The position numbers were made by a program, and so were the translations under genes. Below the pieces are notes generated by a model. The model did not search any database. It was not told the DNA's origin and saw only the letters and a program-made list of their open reading frames with translations. Below are positions 56,288 through 64,000 of a stretch of DNA of 64,000 bases, in pieces; position 1 is the first letter of the stretch, and the number at the start of each line of letters is the position of its first letter. The stretch spans positions 191,501-255,500 of the forward strand of contig JAWKLD010000001.1 of assembly GCA_041392855.1 (NCBI GenBank), written 5' to 3'. This DNA is from Flavipsychrobacter sp. GTDB lineage: Bacteria; Bacteroidota; Bacteroidia; Chitinophagales; Chitinophagaceae.

Positions 56288-57880
56288 ATGGCTGAAGTGA
56301 TACGTATGCCCTTGCTGAGTGATACGATGAAGGAAGGGGTAATAGCAGAGTGGCATAAAAAAGTTGGTGATAAAGTTAATAGCGACGATGTAATTGCGGA
56401 CGTAGAAACCGACAAGGCAACTATGGAAGTAATGCCATACGTTGATGGAACTCTATTATATATTGGTGTTGAGAAAGGTAGTGCTGCGCCTGTAAATGGT
56501 ATTATTGCCATTGTAGGTAAAGAAGGTGAAGACTATAAGAGTTTATTAGAAGATGGAGCTACTAGCACACCTGTACAGGAAGAGGCAGCACCTGAAGCCC
56601 CTAAAGAAGAAAAGAAAGTAGCTGCTCCAAAACCGGGCGAGGCTGAAGTAATACGCATGCCTTTGTTGAGTGATACAATGAAGGAAGGTAAAATAATAGC
56701 TTGGCATAAAAAGGTGGGCGATGTAGTGAAAAGTGATGATGTATTGGCCGAAGTAGAAACCGATAAAGCAACAATGGAGGTAATGCCTTATGTAGACGGT
56801 ACTATACTTTACATTGGGGTTGAAGAAGGTAATGCTGCTAAGGTGAATGAGATCATAGCCATTGTTGGTAAGCCTGGTACTGATATAGAAACATATTTAG
56901 CGGGTGATAATTCTGCTTCAACAGTTGACGCTAGTGAAGAAGCTCCTAAGCAAGCTAGTGCAGCTGCAAGTACAACATCTACAACAGTAACTACATCAAA
57001 TACAGATGATAGAATAAAAGCATCCCCCTTAGCTAAGAAGTTAGCGTCAGAAAAAGGGATAGATATATCTAAGGTAACAGGAACAGGAGATAACGGTAGA
57101 GTAATAAAAAGAGATATCGAAAATTATACGCCTTCAGCTGTTGCTCCTTCAGCTACTAGTAGTAATGCACCTGCTATGGCTACTGCGGTTACAGGTCAAG
57201 AAGGTTATACCGATATCCCTGTATCTCAAATGAGAGGTGCTATAGCTAGAAGACTTGGAGAAAGCAAGTTTAATGCACCTCACTTCTATTTACGCATTAC
57301 CATTAATATGGATAATGCAATGGCTTCTCGCAAGTCAATTAACGAGGTATCTACTCACAAGGTATCTTTCAACGACTTAGTGATCAAGGCATCGGCTATG
57401 GCTCTTCGTCAGCATCCATTTGTAAATAGCAGCTGGTTAGGAGATACTATCCGCCAAAATCATCATATACATATAGGTACTGCTGTAGCTATTGATGATG
57501 GTTTGATCGTACCTGTTGTCAAGTTTGCAGATCAGAAATCATTGTCAGAGATTGCCAAAGAAGCTAAGGAATTAGCTACAAAAGCAAGAGATAAAAAATT
57601 ACAACCACCTGAGTTTACAGGTAATACATTTACCATATCTAACTTAGGTATGATGGGTATTGATGAGTTTACTGCTATCATTAACCCACCAGATAGCTGT
57701 ATACTAGCTGTAGGTAATATAGTACCAACACCTGTGGTGGAAAATGGAGAGATCGTAGTTCGTAACCTAATGAAGTTAACACTTAGTTGCGACCATAGAG
57801 TTGTAGATGGAGCTGTTGGGTCTAAGTTCTTACAAACACTTAAGGCATTCTTAGAAAATCCAGTTACTATGCTTGCATAG
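56288..57880 (+). CDS. Dihydrolipoamide acetyltransferase (pyruvate dehydrogenase E2)
   Basis: 530 residues. Two lipoyl domains (~1-80 and ~118-200) are near duplicates, each starting AEVIRMPLLSDTMKEG and carrying VETDKATMEVMPYVDGT, with lipoyl-lysines at Lys43 and Lys160. A peripheral-subunit-binding domain follows (~245-280, ASPLAKKLASEKGIDISKVTGTG). The acyltransferase core (~300-530) ends with CDHRVVDG, containing the catalytic His and Asp. Linkers are Ala/Thr/Ser/Pro-rich. It carries acetyl from E1 to CoA. No E1 or E3 genes are adjacent. Two lipoyl domains exceed the single one of many E2s. Confidence 0.93.
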   Translation: MAEVIRMPLLSDTMKEGVIAEWHKKVGDKVNSDDVIADVETDKATMEVMPYVDGTLLYIGVEKGSAAPVNGIIAIVGKEGEDYKSLLEDGATSTPVQEEAAPEAPKEEKKVAAPKPGEAEVIRMPLLSDTMKEGKIIAWHKKVGDVVKSDDVLAEVETDKATMEVMPYVDGTILYIGVEEGNAAKVNEIIAIVGKPGTDIETYLAGDNSASTVDASEEAPKQASAAASTTSTTVTTSNTDDRIKASPLAKKLASEKGIDISKVTGTGDNGRVIKRDIENYTPSAVAPSATSSNAPAMATAVTGQEGYTDIPVSQMRGAIARRLGESKFNAPHFYLRITINMDNAMASRKSINEVSTHKVSFNDLVIKASAMALRQHPFVNSSWLGDTIRQNHHIHIGTAVAIDDGLIVPVVKFADQKSLSEIAKEAKELATKARDKKLQPPEFTGNTFTISNLGMMGIDEFTAIINPPDSCILAVGNIVPTPVVENGEIVVRNLMKLTLSCDHRVVDGAVGSKFLQTLKAFLENPVTMLA

Positions 57881-57898
57881 TGTGAAAATAACGAACGA

Positions 57899-57942
57899 TA
57901 TAGAAAAAGGGCTTCATTTATAAATGAAGCCCTTTTTCTATA
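57899..57942. terminator. Bidirectional terminator, 44-bp perfect palindrome
   Basis: Arms of 22 bases are exact reverse complements centred between 57920 and 57921, core AAAAAGGGCTTCATTTA. Convergent E2 and T9SS-substrate genes both end here; T runs appear in both directions. Confidence 0.9.
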
Positions 57943-57960
57943 ATTTATTTATCTGTCGTA

Positions 57961-58803
57961 TTATTTCACTATTTGGATGCTTTGTTTAGCAGCTCCATTG
58001 TTTAGTACAACATGATATATGCCTGAAGCCCAGTTTGTAGTATTTAGTTTAACTACAGATGAAGAACTCACAGTATTAGTTTGTTGTGCGATTATTTGAC
58101 CTTGCATATTGATTACTTGAATATGGTAAGTGCTTGTAATAATATTGCCAAACTTAATGTTTAGTTCATTTACAACTGGGTTTGGATAAGTAGAAACACT
58201 GATGCTTTTTGCGATTGTTCCAACAGAAGTGTTGTCTTCTGCTAGTACTAAATTGGTAGTGTTAAATTGATCGCCAGTAGTAGCATTGTTATTGTTTGTA
58301 GCATTAACAGCTAGGTTCATAGTAACGTTACCGGTACCTGTAGCCGGAGCAGTCCAGTCGAAAGTAGCAGTGAACATACCTGATGACGCTGGTATTGGGG
58401 CGTTGTGTTCAGCTACTGTGTAAGTACCAGGAGGAATAGTTTGTATTTTAGAACCAGCTGAAGCATTAGCTAATGTACCAGCTTGTCCATTGCTGCCATT
58501 TGTTGTAGATAACATATAACCAAACTCTACAGCTGCAGAGTTGTTACCTGTTACAGTTACAACATATGTTTTACCAGACTCGTATTTACCACTTGTGATT
58601 GTAGTACCAGTGGCTTTATCTTTAAGAGTAATGGATGCTGTAGTAGCTGTACTAGCTGCAGTACCATGGCAACCAGAGCCGCCACAACCAGTAGAAGCAG
58701 CAGTGTGTCCTTTAGGAGTTGCTGATGCACCATTACTGCTACTAGTTAGCGTAAGATACAATAGACCAGAAATACAGGTGAAAAGTAGAATTGTTTTTTT
58801 CAT
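57961..58803 (-). CDS. Secreted protein with T9SS type A sorting domain and choice-of-anchor V-like domain
   Basis: About 280 residues from ATG 58803 (the longest frame adds seven). A signal peptide is followed by NGASATPKGHTAASTGCGGSGCHGT, a Gly/Cys-rich start with CH typical of 'choice-of-anchor V' proteins, then a reeler-like beta domain (GYMLSTTNGSNGQAG, PASSGMFTATFDWTAPATGTGNVTMNLAVNATN). The last ~80 residues form a Por-type sorting tail: VSTYPNPVVNELNIKFG, IQVINMQGQIIAQ, ASGIYHVVL, ending IQIVK. It should be exported by type IX secretion. Its function on the surface is unknown. Confidence 0.85.
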   Translation of the reverse strand: MKKTILLFTCISGLLYLTLTSSSNGASATPKGHTAASTGCGGSGCHGTAASTATTASITLKDKATGTTITSGKYESGKTYVVTVTGNNSAAVEFGYMLSTTNGSNGQAGTLANASAGSKIQTIPPGTYTVAEHNAPIPASSGMFTATFDWTAPATGTGNVTMNLAVNATNNNNATTGDQFNTTNLVLAEDNTSVGTIAKSISVSTYPNPVVNELNIKFGNIITSTYHIQVINMQGQIIAQQTNTVSSSSVVKLNTTNWASGIYHVVLNNGAAKQSIQIVK

Positions 58804-58930
58804 AAGCAGTTGTTTTTTTAACATTAATATTGTCGTATTACTAATGTACGGACATTAGTTAACTTTAAGAAATATTATTATGCTAAAGGTACTGATAATG
58901 ATAGGTGTATCAATTATAGTATTACCGTTA

Positions 58931-59794
58931 TTAATTATAGATATCTAGTACTGCTTGTTGTAGCTCTTTAGGAGTTAATCCTGTTTTGTTTTTGATAAAA
59001 GCATTGAAATTGCCTTGGCTATCAAAGTTGAGTTGATAAGCTATCTCCTTGTAACTGAGTTCATTAAGTAGCATTAGCCGTCTTATTTCTAAAATTAGTT
59101 CTTCGTGAATTAACTCTAGAGCGTTTTTGCCGAGGCTTTTTTTGCAAGCATCATTAAGCTTTTCTGCAGAGCAGTTCATTAAAGCACAATATTCCGATAC
59201 TTTTTTCTTCTCATGTATGTTGTCCGTTAGCAAAGAGAGGTAATCTTCTAATATATAATGCTCTTTATTATGGTTAAGATTCTCGTTGTTAAGCTCTGCT
59301 ATGGTAATAAGTATTATTTGTAGGTAACTATATGCCCTATGAGCTGTAAGAGAAGAGGTGCTTGTTGTAGTAAGTAGCTCTTTGATCCTTACAATGAGGT
59401 CATAAAGATGATTGAATGTATTTACATCGCATGATATCTTACCAGAATTAAAGAACAAATGGTAATGTCTTACCGGGTTTATATATTCAAATACGTCTTT
59501 TCGAAATTGTACCAAATAGCCCGTTGCTGTATTTCTATTCATCAGATGTAACTGGCCAGGATATATAATGTATATATCTCCCTCTGAAACATCATAAGGG
59601 GAAAAATCGATCAACTGTGAACCATTGCCATCACGAACAAATATTAGTTCGAAGTAATCGTGTCGATGTAGTTTTTTATAATCATAAGGGTTTTGGTAAT
59701 CTATTCGCTCAATTATGAGCATTTTATTGGGGTCTGGTAGTGAAACGTGGTGTTGTATATTGTCTTTCAAGAAGTTCAATTGATATATTAGCAA
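58931..59794 (-). CDS. AraC-family transcriptional regulator
   Basis: 287 residues from a TTG start; the first ATG in frame is at 59722, but the upstream LPDPNKM segment seems conserved-looking, so the longer form is kept. The N-terminal cupin-like sensor contains LHRHDYFELIFVRDGNGSQLIDFSPYDVSEGDIYIIYPGQLH. The C-terminal AraC double HTH (~190-287) contains CSAEKLNDACKKSLGKNALELIHE and ELSYKEIAYQLNFDSQGNFNAFIKNKTGLTPKELQ. The ligand and targets are unknown. The gene upstream on the same strand (59806) ends 12 bases away. Confidence 0.88.
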   Translation of the reverse strand: MLIYQLNFLKDNIQHHVSLPDPNKMLIIERIDYQNPYDYKKLHRHDYFELIFVRDGNGSQLIDFSPYDVSEGDIYIIYPGQLHLMNRNTATGYLVQFRKDVFEYINPVRHYHLFFNSGKISCDVNTFNHLYDLIVRIKELLTTTSTSSLTAHRAYSYLQIILITIAELNNENLNHNKEHYILEDYLSLLTDNIHEKKKVSEYCALMNCSAEKLNDACKKSLGKNALELIHEELILEIRRLMLLNELSYKEIAYQLNFDSQGNFNAFIKNKTGLTPKELQQAVLDIYN

Positions 59795-59805
59795 TGAAAC
59801 AGTAC

Positions 59806-60207
59806 TTATTTTCCAAACGATATTGTTGTGTTGGTACCCCTGATCCTACCTTCATTATCATAATATGTAGTAGAGTTGGCTTTGGTGCCTGTACCAATAT
59901 TCATTTGATGAGTACTACCATTAAGAACTTCTGTACCACTATTCATCATATTGGGGCGAGGTTCATTTTGCTTTACAGTTCTAAAAGTGCCTTGTACTGT
60001 GGTGTTGTCCGATTTATATTTTTCAGCTAAGTCTACTTCTTTATTGTCAGCACTTTGAGGAGTAGCATCGCGTAATATGGCAGCATTACTTTTCGTGTTG
60101 CTCAGCCCATTGTTACCAATTGGGGCTTTACTAAGGTCTACCTTTTGCTGAGCGTAGCTTAGTGTATTAAATAATGTAAGCACAAACAGTAATAATATTG
60201 TCCGCAT
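59806..60207 (-). CDS. Exported protein of unknown function
   Basis: 133 residues. A signal peptide ends TLSYAQ. The mature part is Asn/Thr/Ser/Gly-rich, low complexity and probably disordered or beta (NNGLSNTKSNAA, NSGTEVLNGSTHQMNIGTGTKANSTTYYDNEGRI). No cysteine and no domain recognised. It lies 12 bases upstream of the AraC regulator gene on the same strand; the terminator at 60238-60271 separates it from the ribosomal protein genes, so it is the first gene of its unit. Confidence 0.6.
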   Translation of the reverse strand: MRTILLLFVLTLFNTLSYAQQKVDLSKAPIGNNGLSNTKSNAAILRDATPQSADNKEVDLAEKYKSDNTTVQGTFRTVKQNEPRPNMMNSGTEVLNGSTHQMNIGTGTKANSTTYYDNEGRIRGTNTTISFGK

Positions 60208-60237
60208 ATATGGTGAATTTATGCCTTCAAGTTACTG

Positions 60238-60271
60238 AAAAAAAATAAGCTACTCTGTTAAGAGTAGCTTA
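60238..60271 (-). terminator. Terminator of the rpmB-rpmG-DUF4295 unit
   Basis: Perfect 11-bp stem TAAGCTACTCT/AGAGTAGCTTA with a four-base loop (60246-60271), followed on the - strand by eight T. Confidence 0.88.
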
Positions 60272-60319
60272 ATGGTTTTATAAGTACTAAGTTTATAGTC
60301 TTAGTCTATAGAGGCTGAA

Positions 60320-60487
60320 TTACTTAGCCAAGAAATCTTTTATTTTATCCTTGTGCATGATAACTTCTTTAAAAGTATATGCACCAGACTTAGGGCTACG
60401 CACGCTTTTAATTACTTTAGTGTAATTTTTAGCATCTAGGTCTTTCTGACTATCTTTTTTAATCGCCGTTTTTGCCGCCTTTGCCAT
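60320..60487 (-). CDS. DUF4295 small basic protein (55 residues)
   Basis: Below the usual ORF cut-off; read directly from the - strand, ATG 60487 to TAA 60320. The sequence starts MAKAAKTAIKKDSQKDLDAK and ends HKDKIKDFLAK, with KVIKSVRSPKSGAYTFKE between. It matches the DUF4295 proteins that follow rpmB-rpmG in Bacteroidota. It is very Lys-rich and probably ribosome-associated, but its role is unproven. The gap to rpmG is 19 bases and a strong terminator follows. Confidence 0.88.
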   Translation of the reverse strand: MAKAAKTAIKKDSQKDLDAKNYTKVIKSVRSPKSGAYTFKEVIMHKDKIKDFLAK

Positions 60488-60506
60488 GATATATTAAATT
60501 TAAATA

Positions 60507-60689
60507 TTATTTAATTTCTTTGTGTACAGTATATTTCTTCAGTATAGGGTTGTACTTTTTCAACTCTATACGTTCAGGAGTATTCTTCTTGTTTTTAGTA
60601 CTGATGTATCTGCTAGTACCAGCCATACCAGTATCTTTGTGCTCTGTGCACTCTAGAATAACTTGAACACGGTTACCTTTCTTAGCCAT
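60507..60689 (-). CDS. rpmG: 50S ribosomal protein bL33
   Basis: 60 residues. MAKKGNRVQVILECTE, GTSRYISTKNKKNTPERIELKKYNP identify bL33. Only one of the zinc-binding cysteines is present (Cys at 14), so it is a zinc-free form. Second gene of the rpmB-rpmG-DUF4295 unit, with 26 bases from rpmB. Confidence 0.96.
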   Translation of the reverse strand: MAKKGNRVQVILECTEHKDTGMAGTSRYISTKNKKNTPERIELKKYNPILKKYTVHKEIK

Positions 60690-60715
60690 TATAAATGGTA
60701 TTTATAAATTTTTAA

Positions 60716-60952
60716 TTATATATTTTCGCCTTTCGCACGAAGCTCTTTTACAACTGCATTCAAACCATTCTTATTAATGGTGCGAATTGCATCTGTGGTT
60801 AACTTCAATGTAATCCAACGATCTTCTTCTACAAAATAGAAGCGCTTAGTTTGCAAATTTGGCAAAAAGCGACGCTTAGCTTTTTTGTTAGAAAATGATA
60901 CTTTATGACCAGTTATCGGCTTTTTACCGGTTACCTGACAAACACGTGCCAT
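60716..60952 (-). CDS. rpmB: 50S ribosomal protein bL28
   Basis: 78 residues. MARVCQVTGKKPITGHKVSFSNKKAKRRFLPNLQ is the bL28 signature; ITLKLTTDAIRTINKNGL ends it. Only one of the paired CxxC cysteines is kept. First gene of the unit, driven by TTTTG-N19-GACCTTTG (60974-61005). Confidence 0.97.
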   Translation of the reverse strand: MARVCQVTGKKPITGHKVSFSNKKAKRRFLPNLQTKRFYFVEEDRWITLKLTTDAIRTINKNGLNAVVKELRAKGENI

Positions 60953-60973
60953 ATTTTAATTTTTTTAGGACTG

Positions 60974-61005
60974 CAAAGGTCACTTTTTTTTATGTAAACA
61001 CAAAA
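60974..61005 (-). promoter_or_regulatory. Promoter of rpmB (TTTTG-N19-GACCTTTG)
   Basis: On the - strand TTTTG (61005-61001), 19 bases, GACCTTTG (60981-60974). The -7 has one mismatch (G for T) but the spacing is identical to the two tRNA promoters. Confidence 0.65.
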
Positions 61006-61026
61006 TTATTTCTAGAAAAAGTTTAA

Positions 61027-61764
61027 TTAAGCCATTTCAGGCAAGATCAGGCTGTTTAAATCGCTGATACCTATAGTGTTTTCGCATATAAAACCTTCAC
61101 CATGTGCTACGCCAATGCGTTTGCCAAGAAGTGAAGAACGGTTTAATATATTGTCTAAAAAACCACTAGTGGCGATATAAGTCATTGGCTCGTCGGACGT
61201 TGTGTTGTGAAACTGACTTCCATAGCATTTTATAGACTCTAATTTCCTATCCAAAGTGCTAGATATATCTACAATAAAGTCCGGTTTTAGAAAGCGATCT
61301 TGTATCATATGAAAAACACGCTTAGGACGCCATTCCTTTTGTGGTTCGCCATTATGTGTTGTCTCAATTTTTCTTAAACCGGAAAGAAAACAGGCATCTG
61401 CAATTAGTTTTCCTGCTCTGCCATGGTCAGGATGTCTGTCTTCCAAGGCGTTTGCAATAACAATATCCGGGCTGTATTTTCTAATATATTCTATCAGTTT
61501 TAGCTGATGTGCCTTATCATTTACGAAAAAGCCATCTGCCATACCTAAATTTTCTCGTACCTCTATTCCCATTACTTCTGCTGCTGCTTGGGCTTCCTGC
61601 AATCTAAGTTCAGGTGTGCCGCGTGTTCCCAGTTCGCCTTGAGTAAGGTCAATGATACCCACTTTTTGCCCAAGATCTACGTGCTTGATCAATGTTCCTG
61701 CACAGCTTAGCTCTATATCGTCAGGATGTACAGCAATAGCTAGAATATCAAGTTTTTGTGCCAT
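61027..61764 (-). CDS. bshB1: N-acetylglucosaminyl-malate deacetylase BshB1 (bacillithiol synthesis)
   Basis: 245 residues, PIG-L-family zinc deacetylase. HPDD (AIAVHPDDIELSCAGTL) gives the metal-binding His and Asp; DLTQGELGTRGTPELR and NALEDRHPDHGRAG supply the remaining conserved segments, including the HPDH His. The enzyme removes acetyl from GlcNAc-malate in bacillithiol synthesis, and the length and context fit BshB1 well. The DUF4294 gene lies 21 bases upstream; bshA and bshC are not in the window. Confidence 0.92.
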   Translation of the reverse strand: MAQKLDILAIAVHPDDIELSCAGTLIKHVDLGQKVGIIDLTQGELGTRGTPELRLQEAQAAAEVMGIEVRENLGMADGFFVNDKAHQLKLIEYIRKYSPDIVIANALEDRHPDHGRAGKLIADACFLSGLRKIETTHNGEPQKEWRPKRVFHMIQDRFLKPDFIVDISSTLDRKLESIKCYGSQFHNTTSDEPMTYIATSGFLDNILNRSSLLGKRIGVAHGEGFICENTIGISDLNSLILPEMA

Positions 61765-61785
61765 AAATAATCTGTGTTTCGTAAT

Positions 61786-62460
61786 CTATTTTCCCCTTCG
61801 TTTTTTATTCTTTTTAGACTCAAAGGTAGGTTTTCGTTTTATGAATTGGCTTCGGTAATACTGGTTAGCTTCCAGTTCCCTGATTATTTGTTCTATATCC
61901 CTATCGTCGTTTTCAGCATCATATTCTTTTTTAAGGTTATGACTGAAAATCCGAGCTACCGATTGTACTACAACTGCTGAGAATCCTCCTTTTAATTCTT
62001 TTACAATGTTATAGCAGCTTTTTCCTGTCTCTCTGTCTATTAGTTTTACTAGAACATGACCTTGAGAGATAGTCATATCAGATAACTCTCCTTTAAACTG
62101 ATTATTTAGCTCTTTTTCTATGGTTTTAAGGTATGCTTTGCGTTTTTTCTTGTCATCACCAATTGCCAACAACACAGAGTCTACATCTTTTAATATTTCT
62201 GCAGCTATTACAGCATAGGGGTAAACCTTGTAGACATTATACCGAAGTTTGTTGTAACGCCTTCTTTGTCTTGCAAAACGCTTGGGCAACTTGTCTTTAA
62301 TAATTACATCATTCATATACACCATGCCAAAAGTGTCTTGACCTATCACAATGCCTCCTAAGAGCAAGGTGTCGTTCATGCCCGATTGTCCCACAGCTTT
62401 TGATCCCAATAAGGATAGGGTAAAGCTGAGAATCAATAGGTATGTAGAACGATAACTCAT
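61786..62460 (-). CDS. DUF4294 protein
   Basis: About 224 residues from ATG 62460, giving a normal signal peptide (MSYRSTYLLILSFTLSLLG); the longest frame uses TTG 62475. The core FARQRRRYNKLRYNVYKVYPYAVIAAEILKDVDSVL, FKGELSDMTISQGHVLVKLIDRETG and FSAVVVQSVARIFSHNLKKEYD matches DUF4294, a Bacteroidota exported family of unknown function that is often next to bshB1. The C-terminus is Lys/Arg-rich. Confidence 0.87.
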   Translation of the reverse strand: MSYRSTYLLILSFTLSLLGSKAVGQSGMNDTLLLGGIVIGQDTFGMVYMNDVIIKDKLPKRFARQRRRYNKLRYNVYKVYPYAVIAAEILKDVDSVLLAIGDDKKKRKAYLKTIEKELNNQFKGELSDMTISQGHVLVKLIDRETGKSCYNIVKELKGGFSAVVVQSVARIFSHNLKKEYDAENDDRDIEQIIRELEANQYYRSQFIKRKPTFESKKNKKRRGK

Positions 62461-62586
62461 ACAAGTAGGAGACAAATTTCTTATTTTTTAACTTGTGCAC
62501 TACAGTATAGTGAAATTTAATAGAAACTAAATGTGAAAATTTTCTTTATGATATACTGTATTGCGTAATAACTATGCTTGATTGTA

Positions 62587-62594
62587 TACCTTTG
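62587..62594 (+). promoter_or_regulatory. Putative -7 element of the small lipoprotein gene (TACCTTTG)
   Basis: Exact TAnnTTTG, 21 bases before ATG 62616; a TTG lies 23 bases upstream of it. Confidence 0.45.
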
Positions 62595-62615
62595 TAATTC
62601 AAAATATATATCAAA

Positions 62616-62840
62616 ATGAAGAAATTGATCTTACCGTTAGTTATCGTTATTTCATTAACAGCATGTGCTGAGCAACAAGCTGGAATGACTGAAAGTGAAA
62701 AAACAGCAAAAATAGACTCTATTGTGGGAGAGAAGCATATGGAGATAATGGATGAGGCTTCTGCAGACCTTGATAAAAGAAAGTCAATAGAGGTAAAGGC
62801 AAAAGCAGATTCAATAGTTCAGGCTACGCTTGCACAATAA
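62616..62840 (+). CDS. Small lipoprotein, helical
   Basis: 74 residues. The leader ends ISLTAC (Cys17), a good lipobox. The mature 58 residues are Glu/Lys/Asp/Ala-rich and predicted helical (EKTAKIDSIVGEKHMEIMDEASADLDKRKSIEV), perhaps a coiled coil. No named family. The longest frame of the next gene overlaps this stop, but its likely ATG starts 19 bases after it. Envelope location likely, function unknown. Confidence 0.65.
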   Translation: MKKLILPLVIVISLTACAEQQAGMTESEKTAKIDSIVGEKHMEIMDEASADLDKRKSIEVKAKADSIVQATLAQ

Positions 62841-62859
62841 TTGTATTTACGGTAGAAGT

Positions 62860-63273
62860 ATGAGTTTGCCAGATAGTACTACACCTATTCTTTTTTTTGA
62901 TGGGGTTTGTAACTTATGTAGCTCGGCAGTACAGTTCATTATTCGAAATGATAAGAAACATATTGTTCGGTTCGCATCTTTACAATCAGTACATGGGCAA
63001 GCACTAATAAATCATCTTAAAGAACAACGAGAGATTGTTCCTGATAGTTTATTATTACTGTATAAAGGTAAAGTATATTCAAAAGCCGCCGCTGCATTAC
63101 GCACGGCGGCTTTTATGGGTAGTTGGTGGCAGTTATTGGCTATATTCAGGTTGGTGCCAAGAGTCATTAGCAACTTTGTGTACGATATAATAGCAAGAAA
63201 CAGGTATAAATGGTTTGGTAAGAAAGAAGAGTGTATGGTACCTACACCTGAACTAAAAGATAGGTTCATTTAA
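62860..63273 (+). CDS. DCC-family thiol-disulfide oxidoreductase (DUF393)
   Basis: About 137 residues from ATG 62860 (the longest frame starts at TTG 62830, inside the preceding gene). PILFFDGVCNLCSSAVQFIIRNDKKHIVRFASLQS has the DxVCxxC motif that names the family. RWYxW-type ending RNRYKWFGKKEECM follows. DCC proteins are thioredoxin-like; targets are unknown. Same strand as the small lipoprotein gene, so probably one transcript. Confidence 0.88.
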   Translation: MSLPDSTTPILFFDGVCNLCSSAVQFIIRNDKKHIVRFASLQSVHGQALINHLKEQREIVPDSLLLLYKGKVYSKAAAALRTAAFMGSWWQLLAIFRLVPRVISNFVYDIIARNRYKWFGKKEECMVPTPELKDRFI

Positions 63274-63301
63274 GTTCTAAAAACTATTATTTAGTTATAG
63301 T

Positions 63302-64000
63302 ATGAAGAATATAAGAATTATAATAGTGGCAATTTTTAGCTTGTTGTCCATTAACATGAACGGGCAAGAGATCAGCTATTCTGAATACGAAAATTATGAT
63401 TTCCGATCTGGCGATTTTGATGTAGTAGGAAAGGTAGGTGATTATATATATGTGTATAGAAGTGGTGTAGAAGGTTATTATTTGGATGCTTATAATGACC
63501 AAATGGAGCGTAAAGCTAAAGTGATATTGGACTTTTTACCCAAAAGGGTTTTTAGAGTAAAGTTTGTGACTTACAAGGATAAGTTGATGTTGTTGTATCA
63601 GGTGATAGAAGGAGGAGAGTTGAAACTTTATGCAGCAACATTAAATGCCAAAGGAATGTTGGCTATTAATCCTCGCGTAATTGTGAAAGAAAAAGCAGGT
63701 GTTTTTGGAGCAAAAAACAACTTGTTTTCTTACGCGGTGTCTGATGATAAAGAGACGGTATTAATATATGGTACTGCTACTAAGGGCTCTGAACTGGTTT
63801 TGGAAGCCATATGGATAGACGAGCAGTGTGAAGTGCAAACAAAATCAAATGCTAGCTATGCTGCTGATAATAATGTAGCTAATGGTGAGGTGATCGTTAA
63901 TAATGATGGAACGTTGTTTTTAGCAATATATACCCCAGTAGGTGCTAGGCAGTATGCCGACAGGTTATGGTTGTTGGCATTGTCCAAGGGAGGAACAGAT
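63302..64000 (+). CDS. Exported protein of unknown function, truncated at right edge
   Basis: ATG 63302, open to the end of the window (233 codons, no stop). Signal peptide MKNIRIIIVAIFSLLSINMNGQ. The visible mature part is beta-like with repeated segments such as VGDYIYVYRSGVEGYYLDAYN, KLMLLYQVIEGGELKLYAATL and DKETVLIYGTATKGSELVLEAIW, which resemble blades of a propeller or TolB-like repeats, not proven. No family named. It starts 28 bases after the DCC gene. Confidence 0.6.
   Translation, partial: MKNIRIIIVAIFSLLSINMNGQEISYSEYENYDFRSGDFDVVGKVGDYIYVYRSGVEGYYLDAYNDQMERKAKVILDFLPKRVFRVKFVTYKDKLMLLYQVIEGGELKLYAATLNAKGMLAINPRVIVKEKAGVFGAKNNLFSYAVSDDKETVLIYGTATKGSELVLEAIWIDEQCEVQTKSNASYAADNNVANGEVIVNNDGTLFLAIYTPVGARQYADRLWLLALSKGGTD

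Noticed and set aside
1..64000. CRISPR arrays, rRNA genes, insertion sequences, riboswitches
   Set aside because: No regularly spaced 25-40 base repeats, no transposase-like frames, no rRNA segments and no recognisable riboswitch core were seen on either strand.

Overview
The window looks like chromosome from a Bacteroidota member, most likely of the Chitinophagales/Sphingobacteriales type. The evidence is the gene families present: gliding-motility/T9SS C-terminal (CHU_C) proteins, a T9SS type A sorting tail, GldB, DUF3078, DUF4294, DUF4295 next to rpmB-rpmG, BshB1, OMP_b-brl_3 and PorT-type barrels, and a sigma-70/anti-sigma pair of Bacteroidota type. Promoters follow the phylum consensus TTTG-N19-TAnnTTTG, and most genes lack an obvious Shine-Dalgarno sequence. 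DNA is A+T-rich throughout. No insertion sequence, CRISPR array, rRNA or integrase is visible apart from housekeeping xerD.

Layout. 1-1740: end of a polysaccharide deacetylase, a GNAT acetyltransferase and a small lipoprotein. 2055-8471: an especially A+T-rich accessory block encoding two paralogous secreted four-cysteine small proteins, two paralogous secreted ~420-residue proteins, a secreted CxxC thioredoxin-like protein and a TonB-receptor-like outer-membrane barrel. This is the best candidate for an undescribed system. 8697-12289: tRNA-Gln, then the cell-elongation pair mrdA-rodA. 12300-23503: housekeeping genes (fmt, aroQ, xerD, purB, LysM protein, glycosyltransferase 9) plus an ECF sigma/anti-sigma/Spy-like sensor cassette. 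23656-29894: two very large tandem CHU_C surface proteins. 29948-41528: GNAT, DinB, a strongly codon-biased secreted protein, nadE, outer-membrane protein, gldB-DUF3078, scpA, tsaD-trmN6-like, and a ClC transporter.

41529-43624 is a second accessory spot: a beta/gamma-crystallin protein and a smaller neighbour that shares a domain with its C-terminal half, preceded by four TGTAACG/TGTGACG boxes at an exact 11-bp period. 43648-46463 holds tRNA-Arg, tRNA-Glu, tpiA, a GlmU-like protein and bL31B. 46571-54144 is mostly envelope genes (TlpA-like, MBL hydrolase, two PorT-like barrels, MCE protein, MscS channel, a 40-residue lipoprotein, a CxxCH lipoprotein). 54277-57880 carries dnaX and the pyruvate dehydrogenase E2. 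57961-64000 carries a T9SS substrate, an AraC regulator, DUF4295-rpmG-rpmB, bshB1, DUF4294, a small lipoprotein, a DCC protein and a truncated secreted protein at the right edge.

The genes form short transcription units separated by strong, often perfectly palindromic terminators. Several starts were moved inward from the longest open frame. Two genes below 60 codons (52392-52514 and 60320-60487) and one open-ended gene (63302-64000) were added by reading the sequence directly.
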